NCBI GenBank assembly: GCA_043747875.1
Contig: JAYTOI010000026.1
Span: 1-64,000, forward strand
Length of the DNA: 64,000 nucleotides
Direction: 5' to 3'
Source of the DNA: CADEED01 sp043747875
GTDB lineage: Bacteria; Pseudomonadota; Gammaproteobacteria; Steroidobacterales; Steroidobacteraceae
In this document: positions 26,292-35,500 of the stretch, one piece after another
How the letters are laid out: every line of letters starts with the position of its first letter
Position numbering within the stretch: position 1 is the stretch's first letter
Notes under the pieces: generated by a model
The model's input: the letters and a program-made list of their open reading frames with translations, nothing else
What the model was told of the DNA's origin: nothing
Database searches by the model: none
Made by a program: the position numbers and the translations under genes

Positions 26292-26630
26292 TCAGCTTTT
26301 CAGGGGGATCGCCTTGAACGAGACGATCTTGCCGGCGGACGTGGCCTTGCACGAGGCCTTCGCCAGCACTTTCTTGGTCTTGGCGTGCTTCGCGTAGACG
26401 GTGAAGGCGTTCGGGTCGATCAGATCCGACACCAGGCCGGCCGGCGCCTTCACGGAATAGGACGGCAGCGTGTCCGACTTCGCCAGCGTCTCGATCAACG
26501 CCTTGCTGCATGCGGCCAGCGCCGGCGGAATCGCGCCGGTGCCTGCGTTGCCGTAGCTGGCGAAGCTGATGAGGCCCGCGATCATCGATATTGTTCTCAG
26601 ATACTTGGTAGTTCGGCGAATCATTTGCAC
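26292..26630 (-). CDS. Small secreted protein, unknown function
   Basis: 112 aa with an N-terminal signal peptide (hydrophobic core ISMIAGLISFASYG, likely cleavage after GNAG). The mature part is lysine-rich and has exactly two Cys (C41 and C94) that could form a disulfide in the periplasm. Segments such as PSYSVKAPAGLVSDLID and KASCKATSAGKIVSFKAIPL look like a small beta-rich fold. No family recognised. It stands alone between the hairpin at 26151 and the LysR gene, all on the minus strand. Confidence 0.65.
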   Translation of the reverse strand: MQMIRRTTKYLRTISMIAGLISFASYGNAGTGAIPPALAACSKALIETLAKSDTLPSYSVKAPAGLVSDLIDPNAFTVYAKHAKTKKVLAKASCKATSAGKIVSFKAIPLKS

Positions 26631-26711
26631 TCCTGACGAGATTTGAATTCCACGATCGTCAAACTACTCGCGCGGACCCGCGCCAACAAACGAGATGTTT
26701 AGGCGATGCCA

Positions 26712-27602
26712 TCAGTTTTCCTCAGCCGTGCGGCAGGACTCTATCAACCACGCGCACAACGCGCGAATGTCGTCACGGTTTTCGTCCTCCGTGCGTACCA
26801 GGAGTGTGTAGTCCTCTTGTGTAACCAGTTCGTCATCGAACACGCGCGCCAGACGTCCCTGCACGAATTTCCGGCGTGACAACTCGGCGGGCAACAGCGC
26901 GATGCCGATGCTCTTCTCCGCGGCGCGCATCGCGGCCGCCATCGAGTCGATGCGCACGATCTGCGCGGGCCGCAGCTCTTTCATGCCGACGTTGCTGGCC
27001 CAGCGGTCCCAGTCGTCGCGCCGCGCTTCGTGCACCAACAACGTGTGCGCGTTCAGATCCTCGTAGCGCAACACCGGTCGCTCCGCGAGCAGGCTCGGCG
27101 CGCACGCCGGCACCATGGTCTGCGCGAACAGTGGATGCGCGACGAGTCCGGGCCACGGCCCCGAGCCTACGACGACGGAGATGTCCGCCTCCGCCGTGTG
27201 CGCGCGACCGTGTATGCCCTGCGTCTCGATGCGCAAGTCGATGCCCGCGTGCAGCTTCGAGAACTCCGAGAGCCGCGGCAGCAGCATCTCGCTCGCGAAG
27301 TACGCGGGCACGTGCAGCCGCACACTGTTGCGGCCATAGCGCGCGCGCAATTGTTCGGTCACCGCTTCGAGCCGCACGAACAGATCGTCTATCTGCTCGA
27401 GATAACGCGCACCGGCATCGGTGAGCGCGAGAGCACGAGCACCACGCGAAAACAGCGGCAGGCCGAGCTGCGTTTCCAGCGTCTTGATCTGATGGCTCAC
27501 CGCCGACGGCGTGATGCACAGCTCATTGGCTGCGACGGCGAAGCTCGTATGTTTGGCGGCGATCTGAAAGGTCTTGATGGCCTTCAGCGATGGGGTACGC
27601 AT
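26712..27602 (-). CDS. LysR-family transcriptional regulator, GcvA-like
   Basis: 296 aa. The winged helix-turn-helix at the N-terminus (residues about 5-62) has the GcvA-type sequence LKAIKTFQIAAKHTSFAVAA and ITPSAVSHQIKTLETQLGLP. The rest is the LysR substrate-binding domain, with YLEQIDDLFVRLEAV as linker helix and SIGIALLPAELSRRKFVQGR in the effector domain. The effector is unknown. It is divergent from the PsiF-like gene (284 bp between starts), which it may control. It resembles GcvA/AmpR-type regulators more than metabolic LysRs. Confidence 0.9.
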   Translation of the reverse strand: MRTPSLKAIKTFQIAAKHTSFAVAANELCITPSAVSHQIKTLETQLGLPLFSRGARALALTDAGARYLEQIDDLFVRLEAVTEQLRARYGRNSVRLHVPAYFASEMLLPRLSEFSKLHAGIDLRIETQGIHGRAHTAEADISVVVGSGPWPGLVAHPLFAQTMVPACAPSLLAERPVLRYEDLNAHTLLVHEARRDDWDRWASNVGMKELRPAQIVRIDSMAAAMRAAEKSIGIALLPAELSRRKFVQGRLARVFDDELVTQEDYTLLVRTEDENRDDIRALCAWLIESCRTAEEN

Positions 27603-27885
27603 TCCATTGGATCACCTATTGACTCAGCCACAAGCTGCGATGGCAGGAGTAAAGCAAGCCGCGTGCCAACGATGGAAATAGCGTAAGTGCATGTTCTTAT
27701 TCACGGCACACCGTTGACGTGCCGTCATTTTGTTCGTCCATGGCGCGCGAATCGCGGCATTGCACCGGATCATGGTTCGTGCCCGGCACCATGAATTCAT
27801 CTTAATTCCGCGCCCATCGGCGGCTCACGTTGCGGGGCTCACCATCTCTCACGCTGCAATCGGCAGCCTTATCTCGGTACACACC

Positions 27886-28140
27886 ATGAAAACTCTGATC
27901 ACGCTCACTCTGGCGGCGTTGATGTCCGCCGGCGCCGCGTTCGCCGCCCATTCCAGTTCCCCGCCGATGCCCAGCGCGACGCCCGCGGGCACTGCGACGC
28001 CCGCTTCCAAGTCGGCCGACAGGCACCACAGCATTCACTCCATGGCGTACTGCGAGAAGCGGGCCAGGGAAAAAAGCCTCTCGGGCGACGCCGAGAAGAC
28101 GTTCGTCCAGGACTGCCGCGCGGGCAAGAAGACCGGCTGA
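27886..28140 (+). CDS. PsiF-repeat-like small periplasmic protein
   Basis: 84 aa. Signal peptide MKTLITLTLAALMSAGAAFA (cleavage after AFA), then a Ser/Thr/Pro/Ala-rich stretch and one PsiF-type repeat YCEKRAREKSLSGDAEKTF followed by VQDC (C56 and C77), matching the Cxx-A-x3-L-x-GDA-x3-F-x2-C pattern of PsiF. Proteobacterial PsiF is phosphate-starvation induced; here regulation is not visible. The ATG at 27886 is chosen because it begins the signal peptide; the frame extends further upstream without signal character. Confidence 0.75.
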   Translation: MKTLITLTLAALMSAGAAFAAHSSSPPMPSATPAGTATPASKSADRHHSIHSMAYCEKRAREKSLSGDAEKTFVQDCRAGKKTG

Positions 28141-28198
28141 GGACGGTCGCGCGTTCATCTGTCATGCGGCCCGGCGTTGCCTCGATGGCTCACCTTCG

Positions 28199-29668
28199 TC
28201 AAACACCGACCGGTGCGGCGACGCTGCTCTCGTCACGCCGGGCCGCGTTCGCAAACCGACACGTGACGAGCAGTCCCGGTGCGTTGTCCCCAAGCGTGAG
28301 CCGCGCGCGATGCAGGCGCGCCACCGCGGCCGCGAGGCTGAGGCCGAGTCCGCTGCCGGAAGCCTTCGCGGCCGACTCGCCGACGCGCACGAACGGCCGC
28401 AGCGCCGCTTCGCGATCTGCCGCGGCGATGCCGGGTCCGTCGTCGGCCACGGTCAGCGTCACGCCATCATCCGCGGCACGCACGCGCACCTGCACGTGCC
28501 CATTCGCGGGCACGTATTTCAGCGTGTTCTCGAGCAGATTGGTGATGAGCTGCGCGAGCAGTTGCCGGTTTCCGCGCACCGTGACTGATGCCGGATCGGG
28601 CACGCTGGCGTCGCAGCTCACGATCAGGCCCGCGGCGCGCATGCCCGGCGCGTACAACTCCACGAGATTCGAAGCGAGCGCCGCCAGGTCGACCTCGTCC
28701 GCGTGCGTGGTGACGCCCGCGGCTTCCGCGCGCGCGATCGCCAGCAGCGTCCCGAGCGTGCGCTGCACGCGATCGAGCTCCTCGAGCGCTGGCGCGATGA
28801 TCTCCTCGCTGGACGGATTGGGGCGCAGTTGCACCTCCTCGAGCCGCACGCGCAACCGATAGAGCGGCGTGCGCAGGTCGTGCGCGATGCTGTCGAAGGC
28901 CGTGCGCAGCGTGGTAGTTTGACGCTCGAGCGCCTCGAGCATCGCATTGACGGCGCCCGCGAGCGCATCGAACTCGTCGCGCGAGCCGGACACGCGCAGC
29001 CGCCGCGTCAGATCGCCCTGCATGATGGTCTCGCAGGTGGTCGCGTATTCGCGCACGCGCCGCGCCGTGCGCCGCGCGTATGCGGCGCCCAGCAGCCAGA
29101 CGCACAGCGCAGTCAGCGCCACGCCCCAGGCCGTCGCGAGGCCGAAGCGCCGCAACACCTGCTCGCGCTCGCTGGTATCCGCGCCGACCAGCAGCCAGTA
29201 GCCGTTCGGCAGATGCTCGATGCGCGCTTCGACCGGATGCAACACCGCCGCTTCGCGCTCACTCGCGCTGATCTCGAACTCCACCATGCTCGAGGGATCC
29301 GTGGCCAGCGGACGCGCAGCGGCGTTGTGCGGCCAGGCCGAGAGATTCCCGGCCACCGGACGGAACTGGCGGTCGGCCAGCAGGAACACCGCGCCCGTGC
29401 GGCCCCAGCTATCCGCGCGCAGGCGCAGCGCCGCCGCCACGCGCTCGACACCACCGAGCCGCAGGTCGTCGGCGAGGTCCTCGACCTCCGCGTGCACCAC
29501 CGCGGCGATCTCGCGCTCGAGCGCGCTGCGGGTGAGTAGATAGACTGTCGCGAGCAGCAGGCTGGTCAGCACCGTGACCAGCGCCGTGTAGAACAGCGCG
29601 AGTCGCGCCGACGACAGGCGCATGCCGGGCGCGTTCGGCGTTACCTTGGGGGGCGCCTCAGGCGCCAT
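28199..29668 (-). CDS. Sensor histidine kinase of a two-component system
   Basis: 489 aa from ATG 29668, which overlaps the response regulator stop (ATGGCGCCTGA). First membrane helix FYTALVTVLTSLLLATVYLL, a periplasmic domain of about 130 residues, a second helix around WGVALTALCVWLLGAAY, a HAMP domain, HisKA with FDSIAHDLRTPLYRL (phospho-His), and HATPase_c with NLLENTLKYVP (N-box), VADDGPGI (G1) and GSGLGLSLAAAV (G2). Signal unknown. The overlap with the OmpR-type regulator shows they are a pair. Upstream in-frame starts to 29725 are possible but lie inside the regulator gene. Confidence 0.92.
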   Translation of the reverse strand: MAPEAPPKVTPNAPGMRLSSARLALFYTALVTVLTSLLLATVYLLTRSALEREIAAVVHAEVEDLADDLRLGGVERVAAALRLRADSWGRTGAVFLLADRQFRPVAGNLSAWPHNAAARPLATDPSSMVEFEISASEREAAVLHPVEARIEHLPNGYWLLVGADTSEREQVLRRFGLATAWGVALTALCVWLLGAAYARRTARRVREYATTCETIMQGDLTRRLRVSGSRDEFDALAGAVNAMLEALERQTTTLRTAFDSIAHDLRTPLYRLRVRLEEVQLRPNPSSEEIIAPALEELDRVQRTLGTLLAIARAEAAGVTTHADEVDLAALASNLVELYAPGMRAAGLIVSCDASVPDPASVTVRGNRQLLAQLITNLLENTLKYVPANGHVQVRVRAADDGVTLTVADDGPGIAAADREAALRPFVRVGESAAKASGSGLGLSLAAAVARLHRARLTLGDNAPGLLVTCRFANAARRDESSVAAPVGV

Positions 29669-30335
29669 CGCGCAGCACGTAGCCCGCGCCGCGCACGGTG
29701 TGCAGCAGCGGACGCTCGAACCCACGGTCGATGGCCGCGCGCAGGCGGCTGATGTGCACGTCTATGACATTGGTCTGCGGGTCGAAGTGCAGGTCCCAGA
29801 CCGCCTCGAGCAGCATCGTGCGCGTGACCACCTGGCCCGCGCGCCGCGCGAGGAACTCGAGCAGCTGGAACTCCTTCGTAGTCACATCGATCGGTGTACC
29901 GCCGCGCGTGACCTTGCGGCCCAGCAAATCGAGCTCGAGGTCGGCGATGCGGATGCGCGTGGTGACCTCGGGCCCGTTGCCCCGGCGCAGCAGAGCTTCG
30001 ATGCGCGCCAGCAGCTCGCCGAACGCGAACGGTTTGGCTAGATAGTCGTCGCCGCCGGCGCGCAGCCCTTCGATCTTGTCGTCCACCGAGCCGAGCGCGG
30101 AGAGTATGAGCACGGGCGTGCGCCGCCCGCTCTTGCGCAGCATCGCGACGATGGACAGGCCGTCGAAGTGCGGCAACTGGCGGTCGGCGACGATGAGGTC
30201 GAAGTTGCCTTCGGTGGCGCGAAACAGCCCTTCGCGGCCGTCGGCGGCGATGTCGACGGCATATCCGCTCTCGCGCAACCCCTTGGCGAGGAAGCGGGCC
30301 GCCTCCGCGTCGTCCTCGATGAGCAGCAGGTGCAT
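29658..30335 (-). CDS. OmpR-family response regulator
   Basis: 225 aa. Receiver domain with acidic pocket EDD (residues 7-9), phospho-acceptor D51 in LIVADRQLPHFDG, and the conserved Lys in LAKPFAFGEL. The C-terminal winged helix carries TTKEFQLLEFLARRAGQVVT, VWDLHFDPQTNVIDVHISRL and the ending HTVRGAGYVLRDGA, typical of the OmpR/PhoB DNA-binding domain and close to the QseB/TctD group. It is first in a two-gene operon with the overlapping kinase and probably autoregulates. Confidence 0.93.
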   Translation of the reverse strand: MHLLLIEDDAEAARFLAKGLRESGYAVDIAADGREGLFRATEGNFDLIVADRQLPHFDGLSIVAMLRKSGRRTPVLILSALGSVDDKIEGLRAGGDDYLAKPFAFGELLARIEALLRRGNGPEVTTRIRIADLELDLLGRKVTRGGTPIDVTTKEFQLLEFLARRAGQVVTRTMLLEAVWDLHFDPQTNVIDVHISRLRAAIDRGFERPLLHTVRGAGYVLRDGA

Positions 30336-30403
30336 CGGCGGAAAACTAGCACGCGGCGCCGCGTTCCTGCGGTTACGTTTTGTTCAGCTGGAGCCGGCCT
30401 TCG

Positions 30404-30916
30404 CTAGACCGTGCCGACCATGAAGCGCGCAATACGCGGGCAACCCTGCTCTTTCGGCAAGTAGAGGATCCGATCGTAGAAATCCACCGAGATCCCGCAG
30501 ATGCGGCGGCAGTCGAGCTCGGAGCCGCCGGGATTGCCGAGCAGCTTCAGATCCTGGCCGTAGGTCTGCGCCATGTTCTGAAGGATGGGCTCCAGCGCTT
30601 TCCTGCTTTCCGACGCCGACGGCGGTGGCTGCGGATGCTCGAAGGCGCTGACGAGCACGACTTCAAAATACATCGCATTCGCATCGAGCATGCTCTTCGG
30701 TAACGAGGGAAGGTCCGCGGGGCCCGAGACCTGAGGGAACAGGAAACGGAAGCAGGCATCGCCCGGTTTGCGTTGCAGCTCCCTGAGCTGAACGATCGCG
30801 TACTTCATCAAATCGCGCACCGACTCGTTCGATGCCGCCCCCATGTGCCGCTGAGCGAGTTGTCCGACCTCGGTTAAGGCCGTCTGCATGAATTGAATGA
30901 ACACCCTGAGTGTCAT
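30404..30916 (-). CDS. Hypothetical protein
   Basis: 170 aa from ATG 30916; the frame is open to 31075 but that extension looks non-coding. Segments with normal protein character include FIQFMQTALTEVGQLAQRHM, VRDLMKYAIVQLRELQRK and FYDRILYLPKEQGCPRIARF. A Pro-rich patch (EHPQPPPSASES) is in the middle. No signal peptide, no recognised domain. It ends 69 bp from the response regulator start on the same strand. It may be a complete gene of an uncharacterised family or the end of a longer decayed one. Confidence 0.5.
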   Translation of the reverse strand: MTLRVFIQFMQTALTEVGQLAQRHMGAASNESVRDLMKYAIVQLRELQRKPGDACFRFLFPQVSGPADLPSLPKSMLDANAMYFEVVLVSAFEHPQPPPSASESRKALEPILQNMAQTYGQDLKLLGNPGGSELDCRRICGISVDFYDRILYLPKEQGCPRIARFMVGTV

Positions 30917-31744
30917 ACCTTCGTTTCCACTGATCCCATGCAAGGGGTTGGCCATGCGGCACGCGCCAGCTTGCCTGACAGCGCACAAGTTTTTCTGAGG
31001 AGGCCCATCGATCGCGCCCGAGAAACAGCTATTGCCGAGCCGGCCGCGCTCTCGCGGAGACCGAACAACCACCAAGCCTCGACGGATTTACTCACCGCTT
31101 CGCAACAAGATTGGTCGGGGGCGCGAGCGTGGTGACTCGACGCTGCACTAGCACCGGGCATGCTTCCCAGCGAACAGCGCTTCAATTGTGCTCACCGCTC
31201 GGAGAAATCCGTATGTCCGAAGAATGTTTCATGAGATCCTAAAAATCCTGGCTTCTCGCAGTCGAAAGGCTGAGAGAAATTGCCATGTCGCGACACTAGA
31301 TATTAGGTGACTCAAGTTTCGGTCCAGCGGCGCAATTGCGGGAAGCCAAGCCGATGACATTGCATTCTCTGAGCGAGGCGCGGCTAGGCTTTGTCGCCAG
31401 CAGAGGATGCGAATTGAAAGCGCCTCTCGTGCCTGATCAAGAAGTTGGAAGGCGGCGTGCATGCAAAGAAAGCCGCGGGCGGCTTCGGCTGCGCGTCGAG
31501 CTTAAAAGCGCGCCGATAGGTGCTTTGGCGCCTCAGTACGAGCGGAGAACCCTCGCGAGACCTAGCGAGTCCGTCAAAAATTCTCCTATTACCGGTCCTG
31601 TGATAGCTAGGCCGACATCGTCAACCGATGCGATCGCAGACCCACATGGGCATTCACGCGCGGCGCCTTATGAAGGAGTCGTCTGTGTATAAGCCGAACT
31701 CCTTAGCACGTACTCAACGTGTCGCTCTGAGCGAGCCCTACGGT
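30917..31744. other. Long stretch without a recognised gene
   Basis: About 830 bp with lower GC than its surroundings. Open frames on both strands (for example plus 31336-31692 and minus 31229-31462) show no domain, no good ribosome binding site and mixed, RNA-like or random composition. It borders the RHS locus and may be debris from rearrangement there. Nothing specific supported. Confidence 0.5.
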
Positions 31745-31975
31745 CTACGGGCAAGTCGGCAGCGAGTTGACGGTCGACTTGACGTTGGTGCGATTGCCGG
31801 CTTTGTCGAGTTTGTAGCAAACCTGGTTGTTGTTATTCACCGTACCGGTGTGAACGATCTTGATGAGTCTTCCCCTCGCATCGTAGGTATAAGTGACAGT
31901 CTCGGCCGCCGGGGCGGTGGAGCCGATCAACCCGAGAGCAAGTGCGGCAATAGCGAATCTGGTGGTGCGCGTCAT
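31745..31975 (-). CDS. Single-YD-repeat secreted mini-protein
   Basis: 76 aa from ATG 31975, preceded by a near-ideal Shine-Dalgarno AAGGAGG at 7 nt, which decides the start over the longer frame. Signal peptide MTRTTRFAIAALALGLIGS… ending TAPAA, then ETVTYTYDARGRLIKIVHTG, which is one YD (RHS) repeat, and YKLDKAGNRTNVKSTVN, a second half-repeat, ending in PTCP. It has two Cys in the mature part. RHS proteins normally carry many YD repeats; a free-standing unit of about 55 mature residues is unusual. It is divergent from the large RHS gene 260 bp away. Possible roles include a small extracellular strand-donor or remnant; none is proven. Confidence 0.7.
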   Translation of the reverse strand: MTRTTRFAIAALALGLIGSTAPAAETVTYTYDARGRLIKIVHTGTVNNNNQVCYKLDKAGNRTNVKSTVNSLPTCP

Positions 31976-32234
31976 GGCGTTCCTCCTTATGAAGGCGCAA
32001 ATGTTCCGCAAGTTGGCTTTCCAAAGCAAGCAATTTTTCGCGGCTAACGGGGCTAGCGTAGATTCATGATGGAACTAACTTCTCGCTGGAGCGGCGCTTT
32101 CCGAGTTTGAAGGCTTCGTGGGAATCGATGCGAGTTCGCGGCGTAGTGTTGGTAGCGTCGAACTACTCCGCATTCTGCGGGGACCAGGCGCAGGTTGTTG
32201 GTGAAGCGGTAGATCAAAGATTAAGGGGAGCAGG

Positions 32235-32468
32235 ATGAATAAGACGTGGCGTACGGTCGTCAAGCCAAGCAAGAATCGCCTTCCGATCGTTCTTGTGTTG
32301 GTGATCGGTCTTTTCGCAGTTGCGCCGGAGATGGCTCACGCACAATTTGCCGGAGTTGCCCCGGTGCGCGTGAGTGTCGATGCAAACGGGGTTGACCTCT
32401 TCACGGGCAGCCTTTTCGTGAGCGCGCCAGCACTCGACGTCGGTTCGGAAGAAAACACGCTCTCTTAG
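32235..32468 (+). pseudogene. RHS protein N-terminal piece (signal peptide), cut off by a 4-nt insertion
   Basis: 77 codons, RBS AAGGGGAGCAGG before the ATG. Signal peptide with core LPIVLVLVIGLFAVAPEMAHA, then GVAPVRVSVDANGVDLFTGS and SEENTLS-stop. In RHS-type proteins the text ENTLSY.R… runs on into the body; here ACG CTC is followed by TCTT and then AGT TAC CGA CGG in another frame (SYRRNDGFGW…). A 4-nt insertion (32463-32466) in the run CTCTCTT therefore separates the export signal from the 1387-codon body that follows. The gene may be inactivated, may have been sequenced wrongly here, or may switch by slippage. Confidence 0.75.
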
Positions 32469-32508
32469 TTACCGACGGAATGACGGGTTTGGCTGGTCCG
32501 ACAATATT

Positions 32509-35500
32509 TTGGGATTCGTCGGCCAGTTTGGCGTTCCCTCGCGAATGTGGGTGGTCATTGGTGGCTTCAGAGACACTTTCACGGTCTCCGGCAGCACCTA
32601 TACCTCGACTGAAGGCAACGGCTCCACATTCACCTTTGACAGCTCTAGCAAGATTTACACGTACACGCGATCTGACGGCATGGTCGCGCGGTTTGATAAC
32701 AACCAGATCAATGCGTCGGAGGGCTATACCAACAGAGGCATGCTGCTCGATATCGTTAGCCCGAGTGGTGAGAAAGTTGTTTATACCTATGACTCGCTTA
32801 CTTACTGCACGCAGTTCTATCAACCGCAAATCGACGAAGTGTATTGCACAGGATTCGGTAAGGCGTACCGCGTAAGTTCGCTTACGCGCAGCTACGGTTA
32901 CAGGTTGCTGCCGCAGTATTCAAGCTACCAATACACCTACGATCCGAATAGCCCCACCGATCTTCCCGATTTCGTCGCATGGGGAGGCGTGATTGGCGTG
33001 AACGCTCAGAATCTCGCCGTTTCGTCCACTGCCGTCGTCGCATCGCAGTCATACGGCTCAGCCTGGCTTGGAGGGGTGATCTACTCTCATACAATTACTG
33101 ATGGGGCAGGACGGCAGACTATCTATCGCTACGCAAGCGATCGTGTCATTGGAATTAAGTACCCCGGTCACTCGAGCGAGGACGTCACGATCGCCTATGG
33201 CTCCTCCGGCGTCACGAGCGTGACGAAAGCGGGGGCGGGAACGACGACCTACAGCCGGAGCGATTCTGGCAATACCCGCACCGTTACTGTGACGCCTCCG
33301 TCTGTCACTCCAGCGATGTCGGCGACTGTGTACATCTTTGACATTGCGAAGCAACGCATGGCGACGGTCACGAGGACCGAAAATAGCATCAACCGGACCA
33401 CCACGTTTACTTACGACAGCACCGGTCGGTTGACGAGAACCACGATGCCAGAAGGCAACTACGTCCAGCTCACGCGCGACGGCCGTGGAAACGTTACCGA
33501 GACTCGCGCGGTGGGCAAATCCGGCTCGGGCGTGAGCGATATCGTCACGACTGCCGGATTCGATACGACGTGCAGCGTTTCGAAGACATGCAATCAGCCA
33601 AATTGGACGAGGGATGCGAAGGGCAACCAAACTGACTACACCTACGATTCCACCCACGGCGGTGTGTTGACCGTGACACTGCCCGCCGACCGATCGGGAA
33701 CGCGACCGCGGACGCGCTATGGGTATTCGCCGCTGCAGGCCTACTACTACAGCGGTAGTTCGATCGTCGCCTCCGGTCAGACGACTTATCGCCTGACTTC
33801 GATCTCGAGCTGTCGAACCATGGCTTCTTGCACGGGGAGCACCGACGAACGCAGAACGACTATCTACTATGGTCCGCAAACAGCCGGTGTGGGTAACAGT
33901 CTCCACCGTCTCAGCGCGACGACTGCGCTCGGCGATGGGACGCTCGCGGCGACTTCCACAATTGCCTACGATGCGGTGGGTAATGCCGCGACAGTCGACG
34001 GCCCGCAATCAGGCACGGCGGACCAGACGATGATGAGCTACAACGCCGTGCGGCAACCGTTGTGGCAGATCGGGCCCGACCCGGACGTCGCCGGAGCGGC
34101 TCTGTTTCCGGCCGTCAAGTACACCTACCGCACGGACGGGCAGCTCGACTACGTCCAGTCGGGCACGGTGACCGGCCAGTCGCCGTCCGGTATGTCGAGC
34201 TTTTCCGAGCTGCAACGCGCAACGGCGAGTTACGACACTTACTATCGGCCGATCCGTCAGGCGGTCTCGAGCGCGGGGACCGCTTACCAGATCACTGACC
34301 TGCTCTACGATGCCGCGGGCCGCGTGCAGTGCTCAATGCTGAGGATGAATTCAGCCAACTGGGGTTCGCTTCCGCCAAACTGCAGCCCAACGCAGACCAC
34401 CGGTCCCAATGGCCCCGACCGGGTGTCGTACAACAACTACGATGCACTCTCCCGCGTGTGGAAGTTGACTACCGGCTACGGCACGACGGCCGCGGCCGAT
34501 GAGCAGATTACGACCTTCACTGGAAATGGCCGACTGGCCACGCTCAAGGATGCGGAGAACAACCGCACGACCTACGAGTACGACGGCCACGACCGGCGAG
34601 TGAAGACGCGCTTCCCTGTTATCACGAAGGGCGCGGACCAGAGCTCCACGACGGATTACGAGCAGGTCACCTACGACGGCAATGGCAACGTGTCGACCTT
34701 TCGCACGCGGCGCAACGAGACGATCGGGCTTGCCTACGACAACCTCGATCGGCTGGTGACCAAGTTTGTGCCAGAGCGTTCGGGGCTCGCACTCACGCAT
34801 ACTCAAGACGTTATTTACGCTTACGACCTCTTTGGCAACATGACCGAAGCCCGATTCGATTGCGATGTCGACATCAGCAGCTGCGAGGGGATCGGGAACA
34901 CGTTCAACGCGCTCGGCCAGACGACCAGCACCAGTAGCTACTTGGACGGCGCCTCGAGGACGCTCTTCTATCAGTACGATGTCGCCGGCAACCGCATGCG
35001 GGTCATGCATCCCGACGGCAACTACTTCAGCTACGCGAGGAATGCGGTCGGCGGGCTCGATCAGATCAATCTCAATGCCTCCGCACCGCTGCTGAAGCCG
35101 ATCCTGGATGCACCGGGACGACTGAACCGACTAGACCGGTGGCGCACCTCCCCGGGTGACTGGCTAGCGCGGACAACTATTGGCTACGACGCTGTCTCGC
35201 GCTTCGCGAGCCTTCTTACTGACGTAAACGGCACGAGCAGTGACACCACGACCAGCTTCACCTACAACCCGGCGAGTCAGATTGCTAGCACGGCACGCGA
35301 CAACGACGCTTACGCCTGGAACGGGCAAGTCAATGCCGACTTGACCTACGCGCCCGACGGGCTCAATCGCTACACCGGTGCGAGTTTCAGTTACGACGCC
35401 AACGGCAATCTCACGAGCGACAGTGCCAACACATTCGTTTACGACGTCGAAAACCGGCTGATCACGCGCAGCGGAAGCGTCAGCGCCACGTTGCGATACG

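Noticed and set aside
31336..31692. Plus-strand 118-codon frame
   Set aside because: Composition looks random, no domain, no start signal, and no orthologue I can recall.
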